Made by a program: the position numbers and the translations under genes. This document shows positions 10,468 to 19,790 of a stretch of 44,672 nt of DNA, piece after piece. The stretch lies in the NCBI GenBank assembly GCA_002435715.1, contig DISD01000059.1, positions 1 to 44,672 on the forward strand, in the 5' to 3' direction. The notes under the pieces are model-generated. The model did not search any database. It saw nothing but the letters and a program-made list of their open reading frames with translations, and had not been told where the DNA came from. Position 1 is the first letter of the stretch. Each line of letters starts with the position of its first letter. This stretch comes from Rhodospirillaceae bacterium UBA6219 (GTDB lineage Bacteria > Pseudomonadota > Alphaproteobacteria > Rhodospirillales > Magnetospirillaceae).

Positions 10468-12557
10468 GAATCGTCATTTTCCGTTTCTTTTTCGTTAGTT
10501 GCCGGAATTTCATCGGGCTTTTTGCGACGTTTGACCGGATGGTGCGACCAGGGCCGGTCGCCCTGCCAGCGTGCCACCGAATCCACCCGGCCGGTTGACA
10601 GCCACAGGGCATGGGCGCCGCGGCGCCACAAATCGAAGCGGTCGATGACCCTGGCCCGCCCCCGGCAATGGTCGCGCACCGGCACGGCGGCGATCACCCA
10701 ATCGGCGCCGGCGCAGGCGTCCTGGACAGCGGCGTCCTTTTGCACATAGGCGACGCGCCGCCCCTGGCCCCGCCACAGGCAAAAGCCGGCAGTACAGGCC
10801 AGACTCTGGTCAGCGCTGACGGCGTTCTTGGGCCAGGGCTCGGCCGACAGCGGGCCGGCCCGGCGTTCCCAGGTATCGCGCAACAACCGCCCGCCCCGGT
10901 TGACCAGCAACGAGCCGTCGGCCAACCGCGCGGCGAAAGAATATCCGCGCCCGTCCACCAGGATGTCCGGGGGCGTGACGGTCAGGAAACCGGCCAAACC
11001 GGCCCCCATGGGCAGCAATCCCCACAGACGCCACTTTTCTTTCCATAGCCCCAGCCACAGCCCGCCCAGGGTAAAGGCGGCCAAAGCCCAGGACGGCAAG
11101 GGCGGCAAAAGCGTGGCGGCGCCGGGCAAGGACGCCACCTGGGAAGCGACCCAGTTGATGGCGGCGACGCCCCAGCCCAACGGCACCAGGGCCAGATTGT
11201 CCAGCCCCAAGGGCATCAAAACCAAGGCCGCCATGGCCGACGGCATCACCAAAGCGCCGGTCAACGGCACCGCCGCCAGATTGGCCAACAGCGAAAACGG
11301 CGCGAAGCGGTTGAAATGATAGGCGCCATAAAGGGCGGTGGCCGAACCGGCGACCAGCGACGACAACACCAGCCCGATCGCGTACAGCGCCACCCGGTGA
11401 TGCCAGTCCCGATGATTGGCTCCCCAAGCGGCCAGCGGTCCGGACAGCTTTTCGTAACTGGCGATCAGCGCCACCACAGCGGCGAAGGACATTTGGAAAC
11501 TGGGACCGATCAGCGCCTCGGGGGACAGCAGCAGCACCAGGATGGCGGCCCAGGCCACCAGACGCATGGACAAGGCGGACCGGTCCAGCATCACCGCCAG
11601 AAGCACGATGCCGGTCATCATGAAGGCCCGTTGCGCCGGTATCGGGGCACCGGCCAGCAGCATGTAGAAAAAGGTCGCCAGCAAGGCCAATGCGGCGGCC
11701 CATTTCTTGATGGGATGGCGCAGCGCCACGCTGGGGATCAGGGCCAGACCGCCGCGCAGCACGAAAAACGCCATACCGGCCAGCAAGCTCATGTGCAGGC
11801 CGGAAATGGACAGCAGATGGGCCAGGCCGGAATCACGGTAATCATCCAAGATGGCGCGGGGAATGGCCGAGGTCTCACCGGTCACCAAGGCCGCCGCCAC
11901 CCCACCGGTACCGGCAGGCAATTGCCGGGTCATGCGTTCCAGCACGTGTTGGCGCAAGCGGTTCAGCCCCCAGACGCGGGAGGGCGAGGTGACGATTTCC
12001 GGGGCGCCCAGCCCACTTCCCACCGCCCCCAGCCCCATGAACCAGGCATGGCGGGCGAAATCGAAGGCGCCGGGCGCCATGGGTTGCGGCGGCGGCACCA
12101 GAATGGCGTCCAGGCGGATCACCGCGCCCACCGGGACCGGATCGTTCTGTTTCAGGCGCAGGCGTAATTTGGTGGGGATCGGGCCGTCCAATTCCAGGCG
12201 AGGCTGGACCAAGGTGACCCGTTGCCCGCCTTCGGCCAGGGGTTCGACCTCGTCCACCAGCCCTTGCACCACCACCCGGCCGCTGGGCCGTTCCAGCACC
12301 GGGGCGGCCACCCAAGCCGAACGGGCTTGGGCGGCAGCAAAGCCCAGGGCGACAAAGACCAAGGGCCAGCCCACCAGGAACCCCCAGCCCCAACGGCGCA
12401 GGATCACCGCCAATCCCAGCACCACAGCCAGAACCAAGGCCCCCAGCCACCAAGGCGGTTCAACCCCTAGTGCAAAATAAACGGCGATGCCCAGGCCCAG
12501 GAAGACCGGCAGCCACAGCGGCCAACGCTCGCGTTCGAGCAACAGCCGCTGGATCAT
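10464..12557 (-). CDS. comEC: ComEC/Rec2-family DNA-uptake channel protein
   Basis: 697 residues. There are N-terminal membrane segments (about 12-65), a DUF4131/OB-like region (about 85-190), the Competence domain with LLSISGLHMSLLAGM and APIPAQRAFMM, about ten hydrophobic helices in all, and a short hydrophilic C-terminus. ComEC moves single-stranded DNA across the inner membrane during transformation. The C-terminal part after about residue 545 shows no HxHxDH metal site, so the metallo-beta-lactamase-like nuclease domain is degenerate or missing. No comEA, comF or pilus genes are nearby. The start lies four bases after the permease stop, so it is probably the last gene of an ABC ATPase-permease-comEC unit. 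Confidence 0.9.
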   Translation of the reverse strand: MIQRLLLERERWPLWLPVFLGLGIAVYFALGVEPPWWLGALVLAVVLGLAVILRRWGWGFLVGWPLVFVALGFAAAQARSAWVAAPVLERPSGRVVVQGLVDEVEPLAEGGQRVTLVQPRLELDGPIPTKLRLRLKQNDPVPVGAVIRLDAILVPPPQPMAPGAFDFARHAWFMGLGAVGSGLGAPEIVTSPSRVWGLNRLRQHVLERMTRQLPAGTGGVAAALVTGETSAIPRAILDDYRDSGLAHLLSISGLHMSLLAGMAFFVLRGGLALIPSVALRHPIKKWAAALALLATFFYMLLAGAPIPAQRAFMMTGIVLLAVMLDRSALSMRLVAWAAILVLLLSPEALIGPSFQMSFAAVVALIASYEKLSGPLAAWGANHRDWHHRVALYAIGLVLSSLVAGSATALYGAYHFNRFAPFSLLANLAAVPLTGALVMPSAMAALVLMPLGLDNLALVPLGWGVAAINWVASQVASLPGAATLLPPLPSWALAAFTLGGLWLGLWKEKWRLWGLLPMGAGLAGFLTVTPPDILVDGRGYSFAARLADGSLLVNRGGRLLRDTWERRAGPLSAEPWPKNAVSADQSLACTAGFCLWRGQGRRVAYVQKDAAVQDACAGADWVIAAVPVRDHCRGRARVIDRFDLWRRGAHALWLSTGRVDSVARWQGDRPWSHHPVKRRKKPDEIPATNEKETENDDS

Positions 12558-12561
12558 GGGA

Positions 12562-13841
12562 TCACGGCCCCTTGCGCCGGTTCCACGCCCATCCGGCCAA
12601 AGCCAACGAGGCCAGGGCCTGCGCCAACGGCCCGACCAGGGTCACCGCCGGGGCGTCCAGGGTGGGGAAAATCCACGCCCGCAAGCCGATACCGCCGATG
12701 GCGTCCAACACTTCCGGCAACAACCCGTACAACAGCACCGCCAGCACCAGCAGCAACAAGGTGGTGCGGCGCCGCGACAACAGACGCACCGCCGCCACCA
12801 GGGCGATGTCACGCACGAACAGGGCCAGGGCCGCAGCGGCCAGGGACCATTCGCGCCCGCCCGACAGCACGCTGATCGCCCCCAGGATGACCGCCAGCAC
12901 TGCCACCGGCAGCCAGGACGGCAGCAGCGACCAGCGCTTGGCCCAATCGCCGGCCAGCATCAGCCGTTTGGCGTCGGCCACGTGCCAAGGCGTGGTGAAC
13001 AACGACACATAGGCCAAGGCCGCCCCGGCCAAAGCGGCCACGCCGCTGACCACCGGCAGTGGCGGCACCAGGTCGCCGGCGAACAGGAAACCGGTGGAAA
13101 ACGCCATTTGATAAACGGCGAAGGCCAGGAACGGCCATGGCGACGGCGCATGCCCCAATTGGCGACGCACCAGCCAGGCCACGCCCAGCAGCCACCAGCC
13201 CAAGGTCAGCACCTGCTGGGTCAGGGTGAAGGGGCCGATATCGAACTGGGCGCCGAACCAATGGATTTCGGTCCCCCATTCGCGCACCAACGACGACAGC
13301 GCCGCCGCCATGCCCAGGCTGGGAATACCGGCGACGATGCCGACCACCTGGGCCAAGGCGGTGGAGCCGCGCCGCCGATTGGCGTCGAAACCGTGCAACA
13401 GCATGGCCACCATCAGCGACGCCGCTTGGCCCGACAGACCGCCGATCAGGATGCCGGCCAGTTCCTCGCCCCCCATGTCGCCGGGAACGAAAGGCAGGGC
13501 CAGCAGGCACCAGGCGGCGCCATACCACACATAGATGGTGCCGCCCACCAGCTTGCCCAAAGCCAGGCCCAACGGATTGGTCGCCGACAGGCGCTGAATG
13601 TCCCAGGTCCCCTGGGCCACTTCGTCGGTGAAGGATTCGGCGGCCAGCCGGGTCCCCCACAGCAACAGCAGGAAATAAAGGGCGTAACCCAGCCATTCCT
13701 TCAGGTTGGGCGTGCCGATCAGATGCAGACCGGCCAGCACCAGACCCAGCAGCACCGGCATCAGCACCAGACGGGTGGGCGTCAATTCCAGCCACAGGCA
13801 ACGCTGTAATTCGGGGTTCATCCGCAGCAGCGAGGGGGCGC

Positions 13842-13845
<4 letters not shown>
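12562..13845 (-). CDS. ABC-2-type transporter membrane subunit (substrate unknown)
   Basis: 427 residues, about ten hydrophobic helices. Cytoplasmic ESFTDEVAQGTWDIQRLSA after the second helix (about 70-88) matches the E-x-GT coupling motif of ABC-2 permeases. Its ATG overlaps the stop of the ATPase gene as ATGA, so the two are translationally coupled and almost certainly form one transporter. No closer family was recognised, and the substrate cannot be told from sequence. Placement directly before comEC (4-base gap) is a tight genetic link rather than proof of shared function. Confidence 0.75.
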
Positions 13846-14759
<914 letters not shown>

Positions 14760-14984
14760 ATGAAGTCCTTGGTTACCGTGGGAAGTGACCACTATCCATT
14801 GTGCGGGCGCTTTGTCAAACCCCGCCCCCGCCACAGCCCCACCTAACCGTTCGCGTGGGTAAAAACCCATCCTATCGGGCAGGAAATTTGCACTCCGATG
14901 CGATGATCGGGCTGTCATGGACGAAAGAATATGCTACAGAGTTCGCCAGCGCCAAATTTGATCATGGAGCGTCGCGCAATAATC

Positions 14985-16397
14985 ATGCAGGTCGTTACCC
15001 GTTTCGCCCCCTCACCCACTGGATTTCTGCACATTGGCGGTGCCCGCACGGCGCTGTTCAACTGGCTGTTCGCGCGTCATCACGGGGGCCGCTTCCTGCT
15101 GCGCATCGAAGACACCGACCGGGCGCGTTCGACCCAGGAAGCCGTCGACGCCATTTTCGACGGCCTGACCTGGCTGGGCCTGGAAGGCGACGGCGAACCG
15201 GTGTTCCAGTTCGCCCGCATGGACCGCCATGCCGAAGTGGCCCGCCAGCTGGTGGCCGAGGGCAAGGCCTATTACTGCTATTGCACCCCCGAAGAACTGG
15301 ACGCCATCCGCGCCGAACAAAAGGCCCAGGGCAAGCCCATGCGCTATCCCGGCATCTGGCGCGACCGTCCGGCCAGCGACGCCCCCGCCGGCGTGCCCGC
15401 CGTGGTCCGCCTGAAGGCCCCGCAAGAGGGTGAAACCGTCATCGACGACTTGGTCCAGGGCGAGGTCAAAGTGGCCAATGCCCAACTGGACGACATGGTC
15501 TTGCTGCGGGCCGACGGCACCCCCACTTATATGCTTTCCGTCGTGGTGGACGATCACGACATGGGCATCACGCACGTCATCCGTGGCGACGACCACCTGA
15601 CCAACGCCTTCCGCCAGTACCAGCTGTACAAGGCGTGCGGCTGGGACGTGCCGCGTTTCGCCCACATCCCGCTGATCCACGGCCCCGACGGCGCCAAGCT
15701 GTCCAAGCGCCACGGCGCGCTGGGCGCCGAAGCCTATCGCGACATGGGTTTCCTGCCGGAAGCCATCCGTAATTACCTGCTGCGCCTGGGCTGGAGCCAC
15801 GGCGACGAAGAGATCATCAGCACCGAGCAGGCGGTGGAATGGTTCGACCTGGATTCGGTGGGCCGTTCGGCCTCGCGTTTCGACATGACCAAGTTGACCA
15901 ACCTCAACGGCCATTACATGCGCGTCGCCGATGATGCGCGTCTGGTCGAATTGCTGGTGCCGTTGATCGAAGCCAAGCTGGGCCATGACGTGGACGCCGA
16001 TGCCAAGTCCCGCCTGCGGGCCGGCATGGGGGGCTTGAAGGAACGGGCCAAGACATTGGTGGAACTGACCGACCTGGCCGCCTTCTACGCCCGTCGCCGG
16101 CCCTTGGCGCTGGATGACAAGGCCGCCAAGGTGGCCGCCGATTCCGACCAGATGGCGTTGCTCGCCGAATTCGCCGCCCTGATCGAGGGAAGCGAATGGA
16201 AAAAGGATGTTCTGGAAGAAGCCGCCCGCGTGTTCGCGGAAGGCAAAGGCCAGAAACTGGGCAAGGTGGCGCAGCCGCTTCGGGCCGCGTTGACCGGATC
16301 CTCGGTTTCGCCCCCCATCTTCGAAGTGATGGAGGTGTTGGGCAAGACCGAGTCTTTGGGCCGTATCGCTGATTGCAGCGGAAAGGACCGGCCTTGA
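14985..16397 (+). CDS. gltX: glutamyl-tRNA synthetase
   Basis: 470 residues from the ATG at 14985, which gives the family N-terminus MQVVTRFAPSPTG. ATGs at 14931 and 14964 are in frame; the first has a fair Shine-Dalgarno (GGACGAAAG), so the start is not certain. Class I signatures: HIGH-like HIGG (16-19) and KMSKS-like KLSKR (238-242). It charges tRNA-Glu and, in many alphaproteobacteria, also tRNA-Gln as a misacylated intermediate for GatCAB; which applies cannot be seen here. A possible sigma70 promoter is CTGTCA (14912-14917), 17 bases, TACAGA (14935-14940). gltA follows 79 bases downstream. Confidence 0.95.
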   Translation: MQVVTRFAPSPTGFLHIGGARTALFNWLFARHHGGRFLLRIEDTDRARSTQEAVDAIFDGLTWLGLEGDGEPVFQFARMDRHAEVARQLVAEGKAYYCYCTPEELDAIRAEQKAQGKPMRYPGIWRDRPASDAPAGVPAVVRLKAPQEGETVIDDLVQGEVKVANAQLDDMVLLRADGTPTYMLSVVVDDHDMGITHVIRGDDHLTNAFRQYQLYKACGWDVPRFAHIPLIHGPDGAKLSKRHGALGAEAYRDMGFLPEAIRNYLLRLGWSHGDEEIISTEQAVEWFDLDSVGRSASRFDMTKLTNLNGHYMRVADDARLVELLVPLIEAKLGHDVDADAKSRLRAGMGGLKERAKTLVELTDLAAFYARRRPLALDDKAAKVAADSDQMALLAEFAALIEGSEWKKDVLEEAARVFAEGKGQKLGKVAQPLRAALTGSSVSPPIFEVMEVLGKTESLGRIADCSGKDRP

Positions 16398-16445
16398 ACG
16401 AAACCGCCGCACGCCCGACCGGCATGTGGCACGGCATAACACTCG

Positions 16446-16457
16446 CACACTAGTGTG
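16446..16457. repeat. 12-bp perfect palindrome upstream of gltA
   Basis: CACACTAGTGTG lies in the gltX-gltA gap, 19 bases before the gltA start and just upstream of its ribosome-binding site. Its size and symmetry suit an operator for a dimeric regulator, or a short hairpin in the leader. No family could be assigned. Confidence 0.35.
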
Positions 16458-16476
16458 GATCACGGGGAAAGCTGAT

Positions 16477-17775
16477 ATGAGCACTAAGGAAAGCGTTACG
16501 CTGATCAACAACAGCACCGGCAAGCAGGTTGAATTCCCCCTGCATTCGGGCACTGTCGGTCCGAAGGTCATGGATATCCGCAAGCTGTACAGCGACCTGG
16601 ATGTCTTCACCTACGACCCCGGTTACACCTCGACCGGTTCTTGTAAGTCGGCCATCACCTATATCGATGGCGACAACGGCGTGCTGCTGCATCGCGGCTA
16701 TCCCATCGAACAGCTGGCCGAGCAGTGCGACTTCCTGGAAGTCGCCTATCTGATCCTGAAGGGCGAACTGCCCAACGAAGCCGAGAAGCTGAAGTTCGAA
16801 CAGGACATTACCCGCCACTCGATGCTGAACGAACAGATCTCGTTCTTCTTCCGTGGCTTCCGTCGTGACTCGCACCCGATGGCCGTGATGTGCGGCGTGG
16901 TCGGCGCCATGGCCGCCTTCTACCACGACTCGACCGACATCAACGACCCGCATCAGCGCATGGTCGCCAGCTACCGTCTGGTCGCCAAGATGCCGACCAT
17001 CGTCGGCTGGGCGTACAAGTACAGCCAGGGCCAGCCCTTCATGTACCCGCAGAACAAGCTGACCTATGCGGAAAACTTCCTGCACCTGATGTTCGCCACT
17101 CCGTGCGAGGAATACAAGGTCAGCCCGGTCCTGTCCAAGGCCATGGACCGCATCCTGATCCTGCACGCCGACCACGAACAGAACGCTTCGACCTCGACCG
17201 TCCGTCTGGCCGGTTCGTCGGGCGCCAACCCGTTCGCCTGCATCGCCGCCGGCATCGCCTCGCTGTGGGGTCCCGCCCACGGTGGCGCCAACGAAGCCGT
17301 GCTGGAAATGCTGCATGAAATCGGCAGCGTCGACCGCATCCCCGAATTCATCGCCAAGGCCAAGGACAAGGACGATCCGTTCCGCCTGATGGGCTTCGGT
17401 CACCGCGTCTACAAAAACTACGACCCGCGCGCCAAGATCATGCAGAAGACCTGCCATGAAGTCCTGGCCGAACTGGGCAAGCAGGACGACCCGCTCTTGA
17501 AGCTGGCCATGGAACTCGAGCGCATCGCTCTGGAAGACGAATACTTCGTCCAGCGCAAGCTGTTCCCGAACGTCGACTTCTATTCGGGCATCATCTTCCG
17601 CGCCATGGGCATCCCGACCCAGGTGTTCACCTGCCTGTTCGCTCTGGCCCGCACCGTCGGCTGGATCGCCCAGTGGAACGAAATGCTGACCGACAGCGAC
17701 CAGAAGATCGGTCGTCCGCGTCAGCTTTACATCGGCGAAAACGTCCGCGATGTCCCGCCGATCGCCAAGCGCTAA
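16477..17775 (+). CDS. gltA: citrate synthase (type I, hexameric class)
   Basis: 432 residues from the ATG at 16477 with a GGGGAAAG ribosome-binding site; an in-frame extension to 16426 is unlikely. Conserved active-site segments are LILHADHEQNAST (His230/His233), WGPAHGGANE (His268), MGFGHRVYKNYDPRA (His309) and VDFYSG (Asp367), equivalent to the E. coli enzyme. It condenses acetyl-CoA and oxaloacetate at TCA-cycle entry. Codon use is strongly biased (CTG, GGC, ACC, AAG), as in a highly expressed gene. Linkage to gltX is common in Rhodospirillales. Confidence 0.98.
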   Translation: MSTKESVTLINNSTGKQVEFPLHSGTVGPKVMDIRKLYSDLDVFTYDPGYTSTGSCKSAITYIDGDNGVLLHRGYPIEQLAEQCDFLEVAYLILKGELPNEAEKLKFEQDITRHSMLNEQISFFFRGFRRDSHPMAVMCGVVGAMAAFYHDSTDINDPHQRMVASYRLVAKMPTIVGWAYKYSQGQPFMYPQNKLTYAENFLHLMFATPCEEYKVSPVLSKAMDRILILHADHEQNASTSTVRLAGSSGANPFACIAAGIASLWGPAHGGANEAVLEMLHEIGSVDRIPEFIAKAKDKDDPFRLMGFGHRVYKNYDPRAKIMQKTCHEVLAELGKQDDPLLKLAMELERIALEDEYFVQRKLFPNVDFYSGIIFRAMGIPTQVFTCLFALARTVGWIAQWNEMLTDSDQKIGRPRQLYIGENVRDVPPIAKR

Positions 17776-17950
17776 GCGGCACCTCCACCTGGTGGCGTCC
17801 GAGGGGCAGCGCGTTAACGCGCCGCGCCCTCGGATCACCGGGCCCGCCAACGACAACAAGGGGCCGCTGGCCCTGCGTTTGAAGAAGGCGGCGTTCCTGT
17901 GCGCCCTGGCCTTGATGGCGGCGGCGACCGTGTGGATGGGACTGAATTAA
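17750..17950 (+). CDS. small C-terminally anchored membrane protein (hypothetical)
   Basis: 66 residues, starting 26 bases before the gltA stop in another frame. The N-terminal part is basic and Pro-rich (PRPRITGPANDNKGP); residues 44-64 are a single hydrophobic helix (KKAAFLCALALMAAATVWMG). No clear Shine-Dalgarno is seen, so expression may depend on coupling to gltA. The GPANDN-type motif resembles short unannotated proteins of alphaproteobacteria, but no function is known. A terminator follows about 100 bases later. Confidence 0.45.
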   Translation: MSRRSPSAKRHLHLVASEGQRVNAPRPRITGPANDNKGPLALRLKKAAFLCALALMAAATVWMGLN

Positions 17951-18050
17951 GCAAGGTGATACCCGCTGGAATCACCTTACCCCTGCCGCCATTGAGGCGA
18001 CGGCCAAGCAAACCGCAGGTTTGCGCCCGGCGAGGGGCTATACTGAAGAA

Positions 18051-18076
18051 AAACCCGCCTTCCGGCGGGTTTTTTT
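18051..18076. terminator. bidirectional intrinsic terminator
   Basis: AAACCCGCC (18051-18059), loop TTCC, GGCGGGTTT (18064-18072) and a T run to 18076. An A run precedes the stem, so it also works on the minus strand. It ends the gltA transcript and that of the small convergent gene at 18075-18203. Confidence 0.9.
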
Positions 18077-18203
18077 ATTCCTGATTCTGGTCCTGGACCT
18101 TAGCGGCGTTGTTGGCCAAGGCACGGCCGATCAACAATTTGGCGACGATCAGACCGGCGCCGAAAACCAGGCCCGACACAATGGCGATGGTTTCGATACT
18201 CAT
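18075..18203 (-). CDS. 42-residue single-helix membrane protein (hypothetical)
   Basis: The minus strand encodes 42 residues starting MSIETIAIVSGLVFGAGLIV and ending in KVQDQNQE. Residues 4-30 form one transmembrane helix with small residues, and the tail is polar. A strong Shine-Dalgarno GGGAG sits seven bases before the ATG, and the stop abuts an intrinsic terminator, so the gene has the marks of a real single-gene unit. Function unknown. It diverges from the parvulin gene across 93 bases. It is easily missed because of its size. Confidence 0.7.
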   Translation of the reverse strand: MSIETIAIVSGLVFGAGLIVAKLLIGRALANNAAKVQDQNQE

Positions 18204-18296
18204 TGCTTAACTCCCGCGTTTTGCTGGTACAAGCTATAGCATCTGGCCCCAGGCTACTGCTATGGTCCCGGCGCTATTCAGTATTGGGAGATTTTC

Positions 18297-18935
18297 ATGG
18301 CTTCGCAAATCCGCGCCTCGCACATCTTGCTCATGTACAAGGGCTCCATGCGCTCGACCGCCACCCGTTCGCAGGACGAGGCCCTGGCGCAGATCAACGA
18401 CTTGAAGGCCCAGCTGGCCGCCGGTGCCGATTTCACCCAATTGGCGGCCCAGCATTCCGATTGCCCGTCCGGCCAGGGCGGCGGCGATCTGGGCATGTTC
18501 GGCCAGGGCATGATGGTGCCGGCTTTCGACGAAGCCGCCTTCGCTCTGCAATTGGGCCAGATGTCCGACGTGGTCGAAACCCCGTTCGGCTATCACCTGA
18601 TCGTGCGCACCGAACCGGAAGCCCAGATCCGCGCCTCGCACATCTTGCTGATGTATGACGGTTCCATGCATTCGGAAGCCACCCGTTCCAAGGCGGAAGC
18701 CCAGGCGCTGATCAAGGACATCAAGGAACAGATCAACAAGGGCGCCAATTTCGCCAAGATGGCCATCGAATATTCCGACTGCCCGTCGGGCCGTGAAGGC
18801 GGCGATCTGGGCGAATTCGGCCGTGGCCAGATGGTGGGTGAATTCGAAGCCGCCGCCTTTGGCCTGGAGTTGGACCAGATTTCCGACGTGGTGGAGACGC
18901 CGTTTGGCTATCACCTGATCCAGCGCACGGCGTAA
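18297..18935 (+). CDS. tandem parvulin-type peptidyl-prolyl isomerase
   Basis: 212 residues made of two parvulin domains (about 4-105 and 110-211) joined by four residues. By my hand alignment about two thirds of positions are identical, indicating fairly recent duplication. Both copies keep the Pin1-like catalytic residues: His9/His115 (ASHILLMY), Cys56/Cys162 (SDCPSG) and His100/His206 (FGYHLI). No signal peptide or membrane anchor is seen, so it should be cytosolic, unlike SurA or PrsA. The ATG follows GGGAG. The next gene, a CULT protein, starts three bases after the stop and is almost certainly co-transcribed. Substrates are unknown. Confidence 0.93.
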   Translation: MASQIRASHILLMYKGSMRSTATRSQDEALAQINDLKAQLAAGADFTQLAAQHSDCPSGQGGGDLGMFGQGMMVPAFDEAAFALQLGQMSDVVETPFGYHLIVRTEPEAQIRASHILLMYDGSMHSEATRSKAEAQALIKDIKEQINKGANFAKMAIEYSDCPSGREGGDLGEFGRGQMVGEFEAAAFGLELDQISDVVETPFGYHLIQRTA

Positions 18936-18938
18936 TCC

Positions 18939-19313
18939 ATGCCTTTGGATGCCGGGGGACAGGTCGAGACGGAAATCCAGACCACCCCCGGCATCGTCTG
19001 TTACCGCTGCCGCCAATGCGGCGCCTTGATCGCCCGTCATGACTGGCTTCTGCCCATGCGCGGCGATCATGAACACGTCGTGTTCAATCCGGCCGGGATC
19101 ATTTTTCGAGTGTGGTGTTTCGCCGATGCCCAGAACCTGCGCCTGAGCGGCACGCCCTCGGGCGAGTTCAGCTGGTTCAAAGGATATGTCTGGCAAATCG
19201 CCCTGTGCGGGCAGTGCGGCACCCATCTGGGGTGGCGCTATGACGGGGAAGGACCGCCATCGCAATTTTACGGCCTGATCAAGGACCGCCTATCCATAGG
19301 ATCGGAAACTTAG
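18939..19313 (+). CDS. CULT-domain (cereblon thalidomide-binding-like) protein
   Basis: 124 residues comprising a single CULT domain. Zinc ligands are Cys24, Cys27, Cys90 and Cys93 (CRQC and CGQC). The aromatic cage that binds cyclic imides in cereblon is complete: Trp79, Trp85 and Trp99, with Phe77 in EFSWFKGY. From memory, length, numbering and much of the sequence match MsCI4 of Magnetospirillum gryphiswaldense, the bacterial cereblon homologue crystallised with thalidomide. The domain recognises glutarimide or succinimide rings, and in humans C-terminal cyclic imides formed on damaged proteins; the bacterial role is unknown. It follows the tandem parvulin after three bases, so a joint role in folding or damage sensing is inferred. 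Confidence 0.93.
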   Translation: MPLDAGGQVETEIQTTPGIVCYRCRQCGALIARHDWLLPMRGDHEHVVFNPAGIIFRVWCFADAQNLRLSGTPSGEFSWFKGYVWQIALCGQCGTHLGWRYDGEGPPSQFYGLIKDRLSIGSET

Positions 19314-19360
19314 TACCGCCGCCCCTGCCCTGCTTCAGGAACGACGGCACCAAGCGGTAG

Positions 19361-19684
19361 TCAGTGACCCGGGTTGACGCGCAGGCGTTCGACCACTTGG
19401 CCCTTCTTGAAGTGGGAATCGACGATTTCGTCGTAATCAGCGGCTTCCACCGGCTGATACCAAACACCTTCCGGATAGACCACCATCAGCGGGCCGTTAC
19501 CGCAAAAACCCAAGCAGCTGGCCTGGGCCAGGCTGACACCCTTGTCCCACAGCATGTGCTTTTGGAAGCGCATCATCATCTGGTCGAACATGACGGCGCC
19601 GCCACCCTTGGAGGTGCAGCAGCCGCGCGGATGACCGGCCGGACGCGAGGTGGTGCAGACGAAGACGTGGTATTTATGGGACAT
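19361..19684 (-). CDS. thioredoxin-like [2Fe-2S] ferredoxin
   Basis: 107 residues with an AAGGAGAT Shine-Dalgarno. Cys10 (FVCTTSRP), Cys22 or Cys23 (RGCC), Cys57 and Cys61 (ASCLGFCGNGPLMVVYPEG) match the four-cysteine cluster site of thioredoxin-fold 2Fe-2S ferredoxins, the group that includes the Azotobacter Shethna protein I type and the NuoE C-terminal domain. It is a soluble one-electron carrier; the partner cannot be told from the neighbourhood. It converges on the CULT gene with 47 bases between them. Confidence 0.88.
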   Translation of the reverse strand: MSHKYHVFVCTTSRPAGHPRGCCTSKGGGAVMFDQMMMRFQKHMLWDKGVSLAQASCLGFCGNGPLMVVYPEGVWYQPVEAADYDEIVDSHFKKGQVVERLRVNPGH

Positions 19685-19752
19685 CAGGGTATCTCCTTGT
19701 TTGGAACTGTCCTAAACAAGAAAATACCCTGAAAACCAAATGGATACCAGTG

Positions 19753-19775
19753 CCCATATTAAAAATATGGGTTTT
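19753..19775 (+). repeat. AT-rich inverted repeat with T run between two minus-strand genes
   Basis: CCCATATT (19753-19760), loop AAA, AATATGGG (19764-19771), then TTTT. It resembles a plus-strand terminator, but no plus-strand gene lies upstream. On the minus strand it follows the DUF4170 stop and precedes the ferredoxin, where it may limit read-through. Confidence 0.4.
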
Positions 19776-19790
19776 CCACCCTGGGGATAA

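Noticed and set aside
12487..13809. 440-codon plus-strand open frame rich in Gln and His
   Set aside because: It is an antisense shadow of the ABC permease with an extreme composition and no family features.
15012..16610. 532-codon minus-strand open frame opposite gltX
   Set aside because: gltX has complete class I synthetase signatures on the other strand; the reverse frame has none.
17673..17882. 69-codon plus-strand frame across the gltA end
   Set aside because: It lies mostly inside gltA in another frame, and the competing 66-codon frame has the more protein-like membrane helix.
18021..18239. 72-codon plus-strand frame over the terminator
   Set aside because: It reads through an intrinsic terminator and is antisense to the 42-residue membrane protein, which has good translation signals.
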